Origin: an uncultured Prevotella sp.
Lineage (GTDB): Bacteria > Bacteroidota > Bacteroidia > Bacteroidales > Bacteroidaceae
DNA length: 64,000 nt
Direction of reading: 5' to 3'
Assembly: GCA_900317405.1 (NCBI GenBank)
Contig: ONGP01000017.1
Location: forward strand, 16,315-80,314
In this document: piece after piece, positions 16,852 through 25,008 of the stretch
How positions within the stretch are numbered: the first letter of the stretch is position 1
How the letters are laid out: the number at the start of each line of letters is the position of its first letter
Position numbers and translations under genes: made by a program
The notes under the pieces: generated by a model
Databases searched by the model: none
Seen by the model: only the letters and a program-made list of their open reading frames with translations
What the model was told of the DNA's origin: nothing

Positions 16852-18867
16852 TTACCAGATCTGTGCACGCTTGTCTTTGGTGATAAACATCTTGTTTTTA
16901 GGCTTGATTTTGAATGCGTCATACCATGAGTCGATCATAGGCAGAGCAGCCATCACACGAGCGCGATTAGGCGAGTGTACATCGCTGTTTACAATCATTG
17001 CTGTATACTCTGGTGTGGCGTTGCTGGCCCAAACACGTGCATAAGCCAGATAGAATCGCTGGGCTGGGGTAAAGCCTTCAACCTTCTTCAGAGGCTCTTG
17101 CTTCATACGGTTCTCGAATGCACGATAGGCAACTTTCAGTCCACCATTATCGCCGATGTTCTCGCCCAAAGTCTTCTGTCCGTTTATCTTCAGTCCAGGC
17201 AGAACCTCTTGCTCGCTAAACCAGTCGGCCAGCACCTTAGTGCGCTCGTCGTATTTAGCCTTATCATCAGCTGTCCACCAGTTCTTCAGGTTTCCGTCCT
17301 TGTCAAACTGACAACCCTGATCGTCGAATCCATGACTCATCTCGTGTCCAATTACTACGCCGATAGCACCATAGTTAGCAGCGTAGTCAGCCTCTGGATC
17401 GAAGAATGGTGGCTGCAGGATAGCTGCAGGGAAGTTGATGCTGTTGAAGAGTGGGTGGTAGAAAGCGTTAACTGTCTGTGGTGTGCAAGCCATCTGGGTC
17501 TTGTCTACAGGCTGATGCCAGTACTTGCGGAACATCGCAGCACGCGCCTCCTGGACGATACGGATATAGTTCTCGATCAGGTTCTCGCTTTCGCGAATGT
17601 CAACAAACTTCTCCATGTCCTGCCACTTGTCAGGATAGCCCACGTTGATATACATTGCGTGTAGTTTCTCCAATGCCTTAGCCTTGGTAGAATCACTCAT
17701 CCATGTGTTCTCCTTCAGACGATCTTCGAAAGCCTTCTGCAAGTCCTTAACCAGACGAATCACACGCTGTTTGCTCGACTCAGGGAAGTACTCCTTAGCA
17801 TATAGTTTGCCTACGGTTTCGCCCAGGTTACCGCTGATAACATTAACAGCGCGCTTCCATCTTGGCTGCTGCTCCTGCACACCTGTGATAACCTTGTTGG
17901 CCTCGAACTGACGATCGCTGAATTCGTCAGAAAGGAAACCGCTAAAGGCCTTGATGACGTGCAACTCCATATACGACTTCAGGTCTTCCAGACTGGTGTT
18001 AGCCAAGATGTTCTCAACCTCGTGCAGAGGTGCTATCTCGCTGATGTTCACCTTGTCGATATCTTTTGGCATGCCCATAGCGTCGCGATAGCCTGCCCAG
18101 TCGATACCTTTAAAGTCCTGTAGCACTTGTTCCCAAGGCATGATGTGGATGGTAGCCATAGGATTGCGGCTTTCTACCTGATTCAGAGTCTTAACGCCGA
18201 TGGCATGCTCGATGGCCCATTCGGATTCCATCTTCTTCTGAGCCTCTTCATCGCTATAGCCCACCATCTTGAAGAAGTCCTTATTCAGAGCCTTAATGGC
18301 GTTTACTGTTGCCTTCTGCTGCTCGTTGGGCTCAGTATAGTACTCCTGTGCTAGCGATGCACCACCATGACCACCTGCAATCATATATTCCGACGAGTTG
18401 AATGGATTAAGTGACAGGCTGATACCAAATGGAGCAGTATTAAATCCCTTGGCATCAAACTCGCACATCAGTTTCAGAGCCTCTTCGCGAGTCTTCAGCT
18501 CGCGAACTTTATTCAGATATGGCAGAATGGGCTGGTAGCCAAGTTTGTTACGGGTTATGGTGTCCATATACAGGCGATAGAGCGCACCAATCTTCTGTCC
18601 GTCAGAACCTTGTGGCAGATCCTTCTTTTCGGCATACTTCATGATGAGCGCATTGATACGGTCCTTGTTCAGTTCCGACAGGTCAACAAATGCTCCGTTG
18701 TCAGGATGCTGCTTGTCCAGAGGGTTGTTCTTAAGCCAATTACCTACGGCATACTGCCAGAAGTCATCACCAGGTTTTACGCTGGTGTCCATGTTTTGCT
18801 TGAAGTTTTGTGCCGAGCCGGCCACACTTACCAGGGCCAGAGCAACGGCTAGAAATAGTTTTTTCAT
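16852..18867 (-). CDS. M13 family metallopeptidase (PepO/neprilysin type), secreted
   Basis: A 671-residue zinc endopeptidase with a signal peptide (MKKLFLAVALALVSVAGSAQ). The zinc-binding motif HEMSH lies in VVIGHEMSHGFDDQG and the third ligand in GENIGDNGGLKVAYRAF, with the family NAFYHPLFNSINFPAAIL block before them. The C-terminal WASNATPEY...NSDVHSPNRARVM segment also matches. It probably cuts oligopeptides in the periplasm. It stands alone: it ends at a hairpin terminator before yicC, and I see no clear TAnnTTTG box upstream. Confidence 0.95.
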   Translation of the reverse strand: MKKLFLAVALALVSVAGSAQNFKQNMDTSVKPGDDFWQYAVGNWLKNNPLDKQHPDNGAFVDLSELNKDRINALIMKYAEKKDLPQGSDGQKIGALYRLYMDTITRNKLGYQPILPYLNKVRELKTREEALKLMCEFDAKGFNTAPFGISLSLNPFNSSEYMIAGGHGGASLAQEYYTEPNEQQKATVNAIKALNKDFFKMVGYSDEEAQKKMESEWAIEHAIGVKTLNQVESRNPMATIHIMPWEQVLQDFKGIDWAGYRDAMGMPKDIDKVNISEIAPLHEVENILANTSLEDLKSYMELHVIKAFSGFLSDEFSDRQFEANKVITGVQEQQPRWKRAVNVISGNLGETVGKLYAKEYFPESSKQRVIRLVKDLQKAFEDRLKENTWMSDSTKAKALEKLHAMYINVGYPDKWQDMEKFVDIRESENLIENYIRIVQEARAAMFRKYWHQPVDKTQMACTPQTVNAFYHPLFNSINFPAAILQPPFFDPEADYAANYGAIGVVIGHEMSHGFDDQGCQFDKDGNLKNWWTADDKAKYDERTKVLADWFSEQEVLPGLKINGQKTLGENIGDNGGLKVAYRAFENRMKQEPLKKVEGFTPAQRFYLAYARVWASNATPEYTAMIVNSDVHSPNRARVMAALPMIDSWYDAFKIKPKNKMFITKDKRAQIW

Positions 18868-18912
18868 CTTTAAATTTTTATAGTTTTTATAATCCGTTTT
18901 TATCCTTAGACG

Positions 18913-18948
18913 TTTTAGGAGTGCATTTTGCTACACCACATCCTAAAA
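18913..18948. repeat. Inverted repeat between the Cache-protein and M13 genes
   Basis: TTTTAGGA (18913-18920) and TCCTAAAA (18941-18948) with a 20-base loop. It could be a weak terminator for the Cache gene or a control element upstream of the peptidase gene. Confidence 0.5.
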
Positions 18949-18952
18949 AAAT

Positions 18953-19993
18953 CTACGAATTATCATTTTTCTTTCTGTAGAAGATAGGCAATAATATCAA
19001 TACCAGAGCAATGATAAACAGTGGAATCGATGCATATATCAGCTTGTAATAGTCGCTGAGTATCACCTCGTCAGGACATACCAGAGCAATGCTCCAACCC
19101 GTCTCGTGGAATGGCATATAGAATATGTAGCGCTGGTCATCGTCTATCGTTATCGACTTATAGCCTGTTTCGCCTGCAGTCATCTCTTTGCCAAGCTTTG
19201 CCAGAGCCGAGTCGGCCAGTTCTTCAGCTGTGTCGAAGATGGTCTTTTTCAGTTGTTTCTCGTTGTCAGGATGCACTATGTATGTGCCCTTTACGCCGAG
19301 CAGCATGCAGTACGATTGTGGCATGGGGTGTTGCGATTTTACCTGACTGCTCAACCACTCTAGCGGCACGTCGGCCGATAGCACTCCTACTGCTTTGCCT
19401 TTGGCGTCGTGGATAGGTTGGCAGTATGATGTCATTACCTCGTGCACGATTATACCTGTGGTGTTAGTCTCTTCATAAGGTTCAATCCAGCATTTGCGAC
19501 CAAGTTTGCGTGGCACCTTATACCAGTCCATCTTAAAGTAGTTATACTCGTCGTCGCCCTCCTGCTCTGTGTCTATACGTCCGTTGTTCTTATACGAGTA
19601 AGGCGAGAAATAGCGTCCCTTTTCCATGAAGTAGTATGGCTCGAACGATACGCTGCATCCCTTAATGTCTGGGTGGTTTGACACCAGCTCACGGCTGTAG
19701 TCAAACATCATGTCGGGCTGACTCAGGTGTGATTCTATCTGTGGTATCATACTATCGGCAGCAGCCTCTATGTGCCTCATTCGCTCGTCGGCATATTTCG
19801 TCATTTTCTCCAGCGTCAGCGTAGCTTCGTTCATAGCGTTCTGCTGGATGCTCTGTCTGCTGAAAAACAGCATCAGCATCAAAGCAACAATCACCACAAC
19901 ACCAAGTGCACAAAACTGCCACTTCATGCGAAAATAAAACTCCGTAATTTTACTTGAACCAGACTTTCCCATAATCATCAACTTACTAATCAT
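18953..19993 (-). CDS. Orphan Cache-domain membrane protein without output domain
   Basis: About 346 residues: an N-terminal membrane helix (LGVVVIVALMLMLFF), a periplasmic double-Cache sensor and a C-terminal helix (ASIPLFIIALVLILLPIFYR), then only a short basic tail. The sensor is clearly homologous to those of the two PP2C phosphatases at 56000-59856: FEPYYFMEKGRYFSPYSY, EGDDEYNYFKMDWYKVP, WIEPYEET and GWSIALVCP all align with them. HAMP and phosphatase parts are absent, and the frame ends naturally rather than by a visible break. The start is uncertain: the longest ORF begins inside the promoter, so MISKLMIM (19993) or MGKSGSS (19972) is more likely. It may compete for ligand or pair with the phosphatases. 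Confidence 0.75.
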   Translation of the reverse strand: MISKLMIMGKSGSSKITEFYFRMKWQFCALGVVVIVALMLMLFFSRQSIQQNAMNEATLTLEKMTKYADERMRHIEAAADSMIPQIESHLSQPDMMFDYSRELVSNHPDIKGCSVSFEPYYFMEKGRYFSPYSYKNNGRIDTEQEGDDEYNYFKMDWYKVPRKLGRKCWIEPYEETNTTGIIVHEVMTSYCQPIHDAKGKAVGVLSADVPLEWLSSQVKSQHPMPQSYCMLLGVKGTYIVHPDNEKQLKKTIFDTAEELADSALAKLGKEMTAGETGYKSITIDDDQRYIFYMPFHETGWSIALVCPDEVILSDYYKLIYASIPLFIIALVLILLPIFYRKKNDNS

Positions 19994-20008
19994 TCCACTT
20001 CTATTTTG

Positions 20009-20016
20009 CAAAAATA
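20009..20016 (-). promoter_or_regulatory. -7 box of the orphan Cache-protein gene
   Basis: On the minus strand TATTTTTG followed by CAAAA. Its position shows that the longest ORF start at 20011 cannot be the real one. Confidence 0.6.
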
Positions 20017-20022
20017 CAAAAA

Positions 20023-20047
20023 AGCACTCATCATCGCGATGAATGCT
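20023..20047. terminator. Bidirectional hairpin after the C45-type hydrolase gene
   Basis: AGCACTCATC (20023-20032) pairs with GATGAATGCT (20038-20047) at 9 of 10 positions around a 5-base loop, with an A tract on the left and a T tract on the right. Confidence 0.8.
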
Positions 20048-20060
20048 CAGTTTTTTATAA

Positions 20061-21125
20061 TTATTTTGCAGTTTGCAACTTGAAGGTGAATGGCTTATTG
20101 AAGTGTCTGCGCGAATAATAGGTGATAGATGGATGCTTCAGGTCCATCACCATCGTCCAGGCTGTGCCCAGAAAACCTTCTCGCTCTGGTTGCGATACCG
20201 ATGCGATAACGTCAGTAAGCTGTTTTTGGTTCATCACACCGTTGGTTTCAGCAAATCGCTCACATAGGGTAGCATAACGGTTATCGCCCTTCTCAAGACC
20301 AGCGTTCAGCTTCTGCTGGCACAGATAGTGATTGGCCACAGCAGGCGATTCTACCACCACCATCTTATTGTCTACATATTCTACTACTACCCTTTTGCCA
20401 GTTGCATCGGCCATAGCGTAGTGGTGGGCCGAACCTATGTCTGAGTGCATGTCTATGCTCTCCAACAGTTTCAGTGCTTCGTCTACGTTGGCTGCATTTT
20501 TCAGCATATATGGTATGGCTGCAGTTGTGGTCAAGTCGGGTTTGCTGGTGTTCTGATGCGTTTCTACATTGTCGCCAGCCATCAGGTCGGCGATGGCAAG
20601 TCCCTTCTCGTTTATGCCGTCGAGGGCAACAAACAATCCTGTCAGAGCCATATACTGATTCTTAAATCCTTCTGGTTTGAAGCCCTCGCCAAATCCATAA
20701 AACTCCACGTTGAATGTAGTAATTGTCTCGTAGCCTTTGTCAGGTATGCAATGCATCACCACACCTACGGCCGATGGGAAATCGAAATTGCGTCCCATCA
20801 GTATGTCGCCATCAGGAGTGCTTACGGTCAGTGCTGAGCATCCGTATGCCTGCTTCGAAGTACTGATCTCTGGCTTGTAGTGCCCCTTCGATAGGAATTC
20901 GATGGCATATCCGGCTAACTGATCGGCTTTCGCTATACCGCCCTGTGCCATCAGCCCGTCAAACCCGTCGTCGCCCTTGTACTCCATATAGTACAGCCCG
21001 TCGTCCAGTTTCACGCACGAATTTGCACCCTTAACCAGCGGACCAAACTCCATCCACACGGCTACTCCCAACAAGATTACCAATCCCAAAACGCTAAACA
21101 GCGCGATTTTTAATGCTTTCTTCAT
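20061..21125 (-). CDS. Linear amide C-N hydrolase, C45/choloylglycine hydrolase-like, membrane-anchored
   Basis: A 354-residue Ntn-hydrolase-like protein with an N-terminal membrane helix (IALFSVLGLVILLGVAVWM). The presumed nucleophile is the cysteine in KQAYGCSALTVSTPDGDILM, followed by GRNFDFP, a family hallmark, and later HHYAMADATGKRVVVEYV. Family enzymes hydrolyse linear amides such as bile-salt conjugates, penicillin V or acyl-homoserine lactones, often after autocleavage that exposes the cysteine. The substrate here is unknown. It has its own -7 box 44 bases upstream and ends at a bidirectional hairpin. Confidence 0.8.
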   Translation of the reverse strand: MKKALKIALFSVLGLVILLGVAVWMEFGPLVKGANSCVKLDDGLYYMEYKGDDGFDGLMAQGGIAKADQLAGYAIEFLSKGHYKPEISTSKQAYGCSALTVSTPDGDILMGRNFDFPSAVGVVMHCIPDKGYETITTFNVEFYGFGEGFKPEGFKNQYMALTGLFVALDGINEKGLAIADLMAGDNVETHQNTSKPDLTTTAAIPYMLKNAANVDEALKLLESIDMHSDIGSAHHYAMADATGKRVVVEYVDNKMVVVESPAVANHYLCQQKLNAGLEKGDNRYATLCERFAETNGVMNQKQLTDVIASVSQPEREGFLGTAWTMVMDLKHPSITYYSRRHFNKPFTFKLQTAK

Positions 21126-21168
21126 CAGTTTACAATTTGATTAATGTTTTCTATCCATTTTGACGCCG

Positions 21169-21176
21169 CAAATATA
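21169..21176 (-). promoter_or_regulatory. -7 box of the C45-type hydrolase gene
   Basis: On the minus strand TATATTTG followed by CGG matches the Bacteroidota -7 box TAnnTTTG, 44 bases upstream of the ATG at 21125. Confidence 0.65.
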
Positions 21177-21221
21177 CAAATAGTTGCACAAACCACCAAA
21201 TAATTTGTGGAATAGAAAATT

Positions 21222-21263
21222 ATTTTCCACGTGTGGCAGCAAAAATTCCCACACGTGGGAAAT
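21222..21263. repeat. Inverted repeat 1, 15-bp arms around CCACGTGTGG
   Basis: Left arm ATTTTCCACGTGTGG (21222-21236) and right arm CCACACGTGGGAAAT (21249-21263) are complementary at 14 of 15 positions, with a 12-base loop. It could form a strong hairpin on either strand. Confidence 0.85.
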
Positions 21264-21278
21264 ATTTTTTCTATGTGT

Positions 21279-21339
21279 GATAGCCGTAATATAACTATTA
21301 GATAGGTTACGGATATCTGGTAGATATATTACGGCTATC
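21279..21339. repeat. Inverted repeat 2, perfect 15-bp arms
   Basis: GATAGCCGTAATATA at 21279-21293 and its exact reverse complement at 21325-21339, separated by 31 bases that contain a further near-copy of the arm (GGTTACGGATATC). Confidence 0.88.
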
Positions 21340-21376
21340 TCATTGAAAGCTTACTCCTGAATTATTTCGAGACAGA

Positions 21377-21465
21377 GAAACGTGGAAACATAGAAACGTG
21401 GAATCAGGGTGGTTTTAGTTTTGAACGGGGAAAGCTGATAAATAGATTCCACGTTTCTATGTTTC
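21377..21465. repeat. Inverted repeat 3, perfect 21-bp arms with an internal 8-bp period
   Basis: A 21-base arm at 21385-21405 is repeated as its exact reverse complement at 21445-21465 around a 39-base spacer. The left arm region is itself an 8-bp tandem array (GAAACGTG, GAAACATA, GAAACGTG, GAATC from 21377). It lies 60 bases upstream of the permease -7 box. Confidence 0.88.
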
Positions 21466-21514
21466 TCGTTTTGAAAAAGCGCAAATAAAATTTGGCTTTT
21501 TGCTCACTTATTCG

Positions 21515-21522
21515 TAACTTTG
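21515..21522 (+). promoter_or_regulatory. -7 box abutting the FecCD start
   Basis: TAACTTTG then CACCC then ATG. The box ends 5 bases before the start codon, so the transcript would be leaderless or nearly so. Confidence 0.6.
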
Positions 21523-21527
21523 CACCC

Positions 21528-21896
21528 ATGAACAAAGGAACATTGTACTGCATAGGATTGGGAGCGGTGGTCTTGGTGCTGTTTGCGCTCAATCTGCTGT
21601 TGGGGTCGGTTTCGATTCCTGCAGGCGATGTGGTGAGCATACTTTTGGGCGATCAGTCCGCCAAAGCTTCGTGGCAGTTCATCGTCTTAGAGTCGCGATT
21701 GCCACAGGCCATCACGGCAACATTATGCGGTGCGGCTCTGGCTGTGAGCGGACTGATGTTGCAGACGGCTTTTCGCAACCCATTAGCTGGGCCTAGCGTG
21801 TTTGGTGTAAACAGCGGCGCCGGCTGGGTGGCGGACTGTCTGTTGGCTCCGTCAGCATCACTGGTTTTGCTGCCATACTCCTGGCGGCATTCGTAG
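21528..21896 (+). pseudogene. FecCD/BtuC-type ABC permease, N-terminal part (frameshifted)
   Basis: The start MNKGTLYCIGLGAVVLVLFALNLL is a first helix, followed by ESRLPQAITATLCGAALAVSGLMLQ and FRNPLAGPSVFGVNSGAG, all hallmarks of the FecCD/BtuC permease family for iron-siderophore, haem or cobalamin uptake. After GAG the frame goes wrong and stops at 21896. The correct continuation (SVGSVSITGFAAILLAAFVGA) is readable in another frame from about 21848, so a deletion of some tens of bases that is not a multiple of three is inferred near 21826-21840. No ATPase or binding-protein gene is adjacent. The ATG is only 5 bases after the -7 box. Confidence 0.8.
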
Positions 21897-21901
21897 GAGC
21901 T

Positions 21902-22510
21902 ATGACGGTGATGGCTATCATCTTCTTTTTCTCAACCCTGGTGCGCAATAGTGTGATGCTATTAATAATAGGTATAATGATAGGCTACATCAGCAACTCA
22001 GCCATTTCGCTGCTAAACTTTTTTGCTACCGATGAGGGGGTAAAGTCGTATATGGTGTGGGGAATGGGCTCATTTGGTGGTGTGTCGATGGATAATATGC
22101 CTGTGTTTGTGATAGTTACGATGGCAGGACTGATGGGAGCACTATTGCTGATAAAGCCCCTAAACGCGCTGATGCTGGGCGACAGATATGCTGAGAATCT
22201 GGGCGTGAACATACTGCGAGTGCGCAACTGGCTGCTGATAGTGACAGGTTTGCTTACAGCTATCACTACTGCATTCTGTGGCCCTGTAGCTTTTATCGGA
22301 CTGGCTGTGCCACACATCGCACGACTACTGCTAACCACAGATAACCATCGCCAACTGCTGCCTGCCACATTGCTTTGCGGATCGGTAGTGGCGCTGGTGT
22401 GCAATCTTATCTGTTATCTGCCAGGCGAGAGTGGGGTGATACCTCTTAATGCTGTAACTCCACTTATCGGCGCGCCTGTAATCATCTACGTGATAGCCCG
22501 CAAACGATAA
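21902..22510 (+). pseudogene. FecCD/BtuC-type ABC permease, C-terminal part (frameshifted)
   Basis: This carries the rest of the same permease: STLVRNSVMLLIIGIMIGYI, SYMVWGMGSFGGVSMDNM, the conserved GDRYAENLGVN cytoplasmic loop that meets the ATPase, and FCGPVAFIGLAVPHIARLL to the end. The true reading frame is open upstream of the ATG back to about 21848. As it stands neither half can make a complete permease, unless the break is a sequencing or assembly error. Confidence 0.8.
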
Positions 22511-22547
22511 AAAAGAGGGACCCGAAACTATCTCAGCTTCAAGTCCC
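22510..22547 (-). terminator. Likely terminator of glnN
   Basis: On the minus strand GGGAC (22547-22543) pairs with GTCCC (22521-22517) and is followed by TCTTTTTT. The stem is short and the loop about 21 bases, so it is only moderately convincing. Confidence 0.5.
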
Positions 22548-22595
22548 CACGCAAACTTCAAACAACCAAAAAAAGAATTGTTTGATGCTTCCTGT

Positions 22596-24809
22596 TTATC
22601 GGATGAACAGCAGCTCTCTATATTTTGGCAGTGGCCACAGAGCATCGTCAACGATCAGTTCGAGCTTATCGATCTGATAGCGGATCTCGTCGAGCTTTGG
22701 CTCTACGGTATCGTGATAAGCGATAGCCTTGTCGTGCTCGTCCTCGATCTTGTTGGCCAACTTGCGTGCGTTAACCAGTTCCTCAACACCCTTCTCGATG
22801 GCTGATGTGCGCTCGGCAATCTCCTCGATAATCTTGAGGTTACGGGCGTTAAGCTTCTCGGCCTTGTCAACTGGGAATACGGATACCATATTCTCTACAT
22901 TCTTAAGCAACTGGCTCTGATAGCTTGTTGCTACAGGGATGATATGGTTCATGCTCAGGTCGCCCAGTACGCGTGCCTCAATCTGAATCTTCTTGGTGTA
23001 GGTCTCCCACTTAACCTCGTTGCGGGCCTCGAGTTCCTTCTTGGTCATTACACCCAGACTCTCGAACATTGCGATGTTGGCCTCGTCGAGGTAGCGCTCA
23101 AAGATCTTTGGACAGCTCTTCTCTACGTCAAGACCGCGCTTCTCGGCCTCGATAACCCACTCGTCTGAGTAGCCGTTACCGTCGAAACGGATAGGCTTAC
23201 AGGTCTTGATATCCTCGCGGAGCACGTCGATGATAGCGTGGAACTTAGCGCTGTGCTCAGTACCAGTCAGTTTCTTCTCGAACTCAGGAATGCGAGCATC
23301 AACACGCTTCTTGAACTCAACCAGAGCCTCGGCTACAGCACTGTTCAGGGCAATCATTGCGCTAGCGCAGTTGGCCTCAGAACCTACAGCACGGAACTCG
23401 AAACGGTTACCTGTAAAGGCGAATGGTGATGTACGGTTACGGTCGGTGTTATCGATGAGCAGCTCAGGGATTTCAGGGATATCCATTTTGAGTCCCTGCT
23501 TGCCAGCCATAGCGAGGAAGTCCTTATCGGCAGTCTCGATGTGGTCGAGCAGCTCAGAAACCTGCTTGCCCAGGAATGAAGATACGATTGCAGGAGGTGC
23601 CTCGTTGGCGCCCAGACGGTGAGCGTTGGTAGCACTCATGATAGAGGCCTTGAGCAGACCGTTGTGCTTGTAAACACCCATCAGGGTTTCTACGATAAAT
23701 GTAGCAAAGCGCAGGTTGGCCTCAGGAGTCTTACCAGGTGCGTGCAGCAGAATGCCGTTATCGGTGCTCAAGCTCCAGTTGTTGTGCTTACCTGAACCAT
23801 TGATGCCAGCGAATGGCTTCTCGTGCAACAGTACGCGGAATCCGTGCTTGCGGGCAATCTTCTTCATCAGACTCATCAACATCATGTTGTGGTCGACAGC
23901 CAGGTTGGTCTCTTCGAAGATAGGAGCCAACTCAAACTGGTTAGGAGCTACCTCGTTATGACGTGTCTTGCAAGGTACGCCCAGTTCCAGAGCAGCAATT
24001 TCCAGATCCTTCATGAAGGCCTGTACACGCTCAGGGATAGCGCCAAAGTAGTGGTCGTCCATCTGCTGGTTCTTAGCAGAATCATGTCCCATCAGGGTGC
24101 GACCAGTAAGTAATAGGTCTGGACGGGCAGCATAGAGTCCCTCGTCAACGAGGAAGTACTCCTGTTCCCATCCGAGGTTAGAGGTAACTTTCTTAACAGT
24201 GGGATCAAAGTAATGGCAAACATCAGTTGCAGCCACGTTAACTGCATGAAGAGCGCGCAGCAATGGTGCCTTGTAGTCGAGCGCCTCGCCGCTATACGAA
24301 ATAAATACTGTGGGGATACAGAGTGTATCATCTATAATGAAAACTGGAGATGTGGGATCCCATGCAGAATAACCACGAGCCTCGAATGTAGAACGGATTC
24401 CACCAGAAGGAAATGAAGAAGCATCAGGCTCCTGCTGTACGAGCAGCTTACCGCTGAACTCCTCAACCATACCGCCCTTGCCATCGTGCTCGATAAACGA
24501 GTCGTGCTTCTCGGCAGTACCCTCAGTCAGGGGCTGGAACCAGTGAGTATAGTGAGTAACGCCATTCTCGGTAGCCCACTGCTTGATACCAGCAGCTACA
24601 GCGTCGGCAACGGTACGATCGAGTCGTGCGCCATTATCAATTACGTCAACCATCTTCTCGTACACGTCCTTTGGCAGGTACTTGTACATTTTCTCACGAT
24701 TGAAGACCTTCTTGCCAAAATACTCGCAAGGTCTCTCACTTGGTGCTTTTACGTCGAGTGGCTTCTTCTTAAAAGCCTCACCGACAACCTGAAATCTTAA
24801 TGCTTCCAT
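22596..24809 (-). CDS. glnN: Glutamine synthetase, type III
   Basis: A 737-residue GSIII, the large oligomeric glutamine synthetase usual in Bacteroidales; it makes glutamine from glutamate, ammonia and ATP. Typical segments are LRFQVVGEAFKKKPLDVK at the start, THYTHWFQPLTEGTAEKHDSF, GGIRSTFEARGYSAWDPTSP, NEVAPNQFELAPIFEETNLA, and INGSGKHNNWSLST in the catalytic core. Family length is normal. It has its own promoter with four copies of the TTACA-N3-TGTAA motif around it, and lies downstream of dapF on the same strand. It probably works with GltBD as the GS-GOGAT pair. Confidence 0.96.
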   Translation of the reverse strand: MEALRFQVVGEAFKKKPLDVKAPSERPCEYFGKKVFNREKMYKYLPKDVYEKMVDVIDNGARLDRTVADAVAAGIKQWATENGVTHYTHWFQPLTEGTAEKHDSFIEHDGKGGMVEEFSGKLLVQQEPDASSFPSGGIRSTFEARGYSAWDPTSPVFIIDDTLCIPTVFISYSGEALDYKAPLLRALHAVNVAATDVCHYFDPTVKKVTSNLGWEQEYFLVDEGLYAARPDLLLTGRTLMGHDSAKNQQMDDHYFGAIPERVQAFMKDLEIAALELGVPCKTRHNEVAPNQFELAPIFEETNLAVDHNMMLMSLMKKIARKHGFRVLLHEKPFAGINGSGKHNNWSLSTDNGILLHAPGKTPEANLRFATFIVETLMGVYKHNGLLKASIMSATNAHRLGANEAPPAIVSSFLGKQVSELLDHIETADKDFLAMAGKQGLKMDIPEIPELLIDNTDRNRTSPFAFTGNRFEFRAVGSEANCASAMIALNSAVAEALVEFKKRVDARIPEFEKKLTGTEHSAKFHAIIDVLREDIKTCKPIRFDGNGYSDEWVIEAEKRGLDVEKSCPKIFERYLDEANIAMFESLGVMTKKELEARNEVKWETYTKKIQIEARVLGDLSMNHIIPVATSYQSQLLKNVENMVSVFPVDKAEKLNARNLKIIEEIAERTSAIEKGVEELVNARKLANKIEDEHDKAIAYHDTVEPKLDEIRYQIDKLELIVDDALWPLPKYRELLFIR

Positions 24810-24842
24810 ACTTTCTTTTTTATATGTTGTTAGACAATTTGC

Positions 24843-24981
24843 TTACACTTTGTAATGTTTACGGTGCAAAGGTACGACAAATTGAAAGTAAAACACTTAT
24901 TTTTTCGACACTTTTTATCTTCTTTTTCTGTGTAAGTTACAATTTGAAAGAATAGTGTGTGTATTTTCTTACAGATTGTAA
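24843..24981. promoter_or_regulatory. Multi-site operator of glnN (four TTACA-N3-TGTAA copies)
   Basis: Thirteen-base motifs in plus-strand reading: TTACACTTTGTAA (24843-24855), CGACAAATTGAAA (24875-24887, weakest, against the -7 box), TTACAATTTGAAA (24937-24949) and TTACAGATTGTAA (24969-24981). Start-to-start distances are 32, 62 and 32 bases. The first and last copies are perfect palindromes in their 5-base arms. The same motif and spacing recur at gltB and dapL, and in part at glnB, which points to one transcription factor. The factor cannot be named from sequence. Confidence 0.72.
24867..24874 (-). promoter_or_regulatory. -7 box of glnN
   Basis: On the minus strand TACCTTTG followed by CACCG matches TAnnTTTG, 57 bases upstream of the glnN ATG. 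A weak copy of the shared 13-bp motif abuts its upstream edge. Confidence 0.8.
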
Positions 24982-25008
24982 CCAAAATAGGGGGTTATAC
25001 TAATATCT

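Larger units (their letters stand above)
21126..21527. other. Gene-free stretch with three inverted repeats and two promoters
   Basis: About 400 bases without a supported gene between two divergent genes. It holds the minus-strand -7 box for the amidase gene (21169-21176), three separate near-perfect inverted repeats (listed individually) and the plus-strand -7 box at the permease start. The ORF that crosses the right half on the minus strand is only an echo of the palindromes and lacks family features. No tRNA or ncRNA family was recognised. Confidence 0.7.

Noticed and set aside
21404-21640. Small minus-strand ORF overlapping the inverted repeats and the FecCD start
   Set aside because: Its N-terminal half is antisense to the permease and its C-terminal half is encoded by a palindrome arm. 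No support as a gene.
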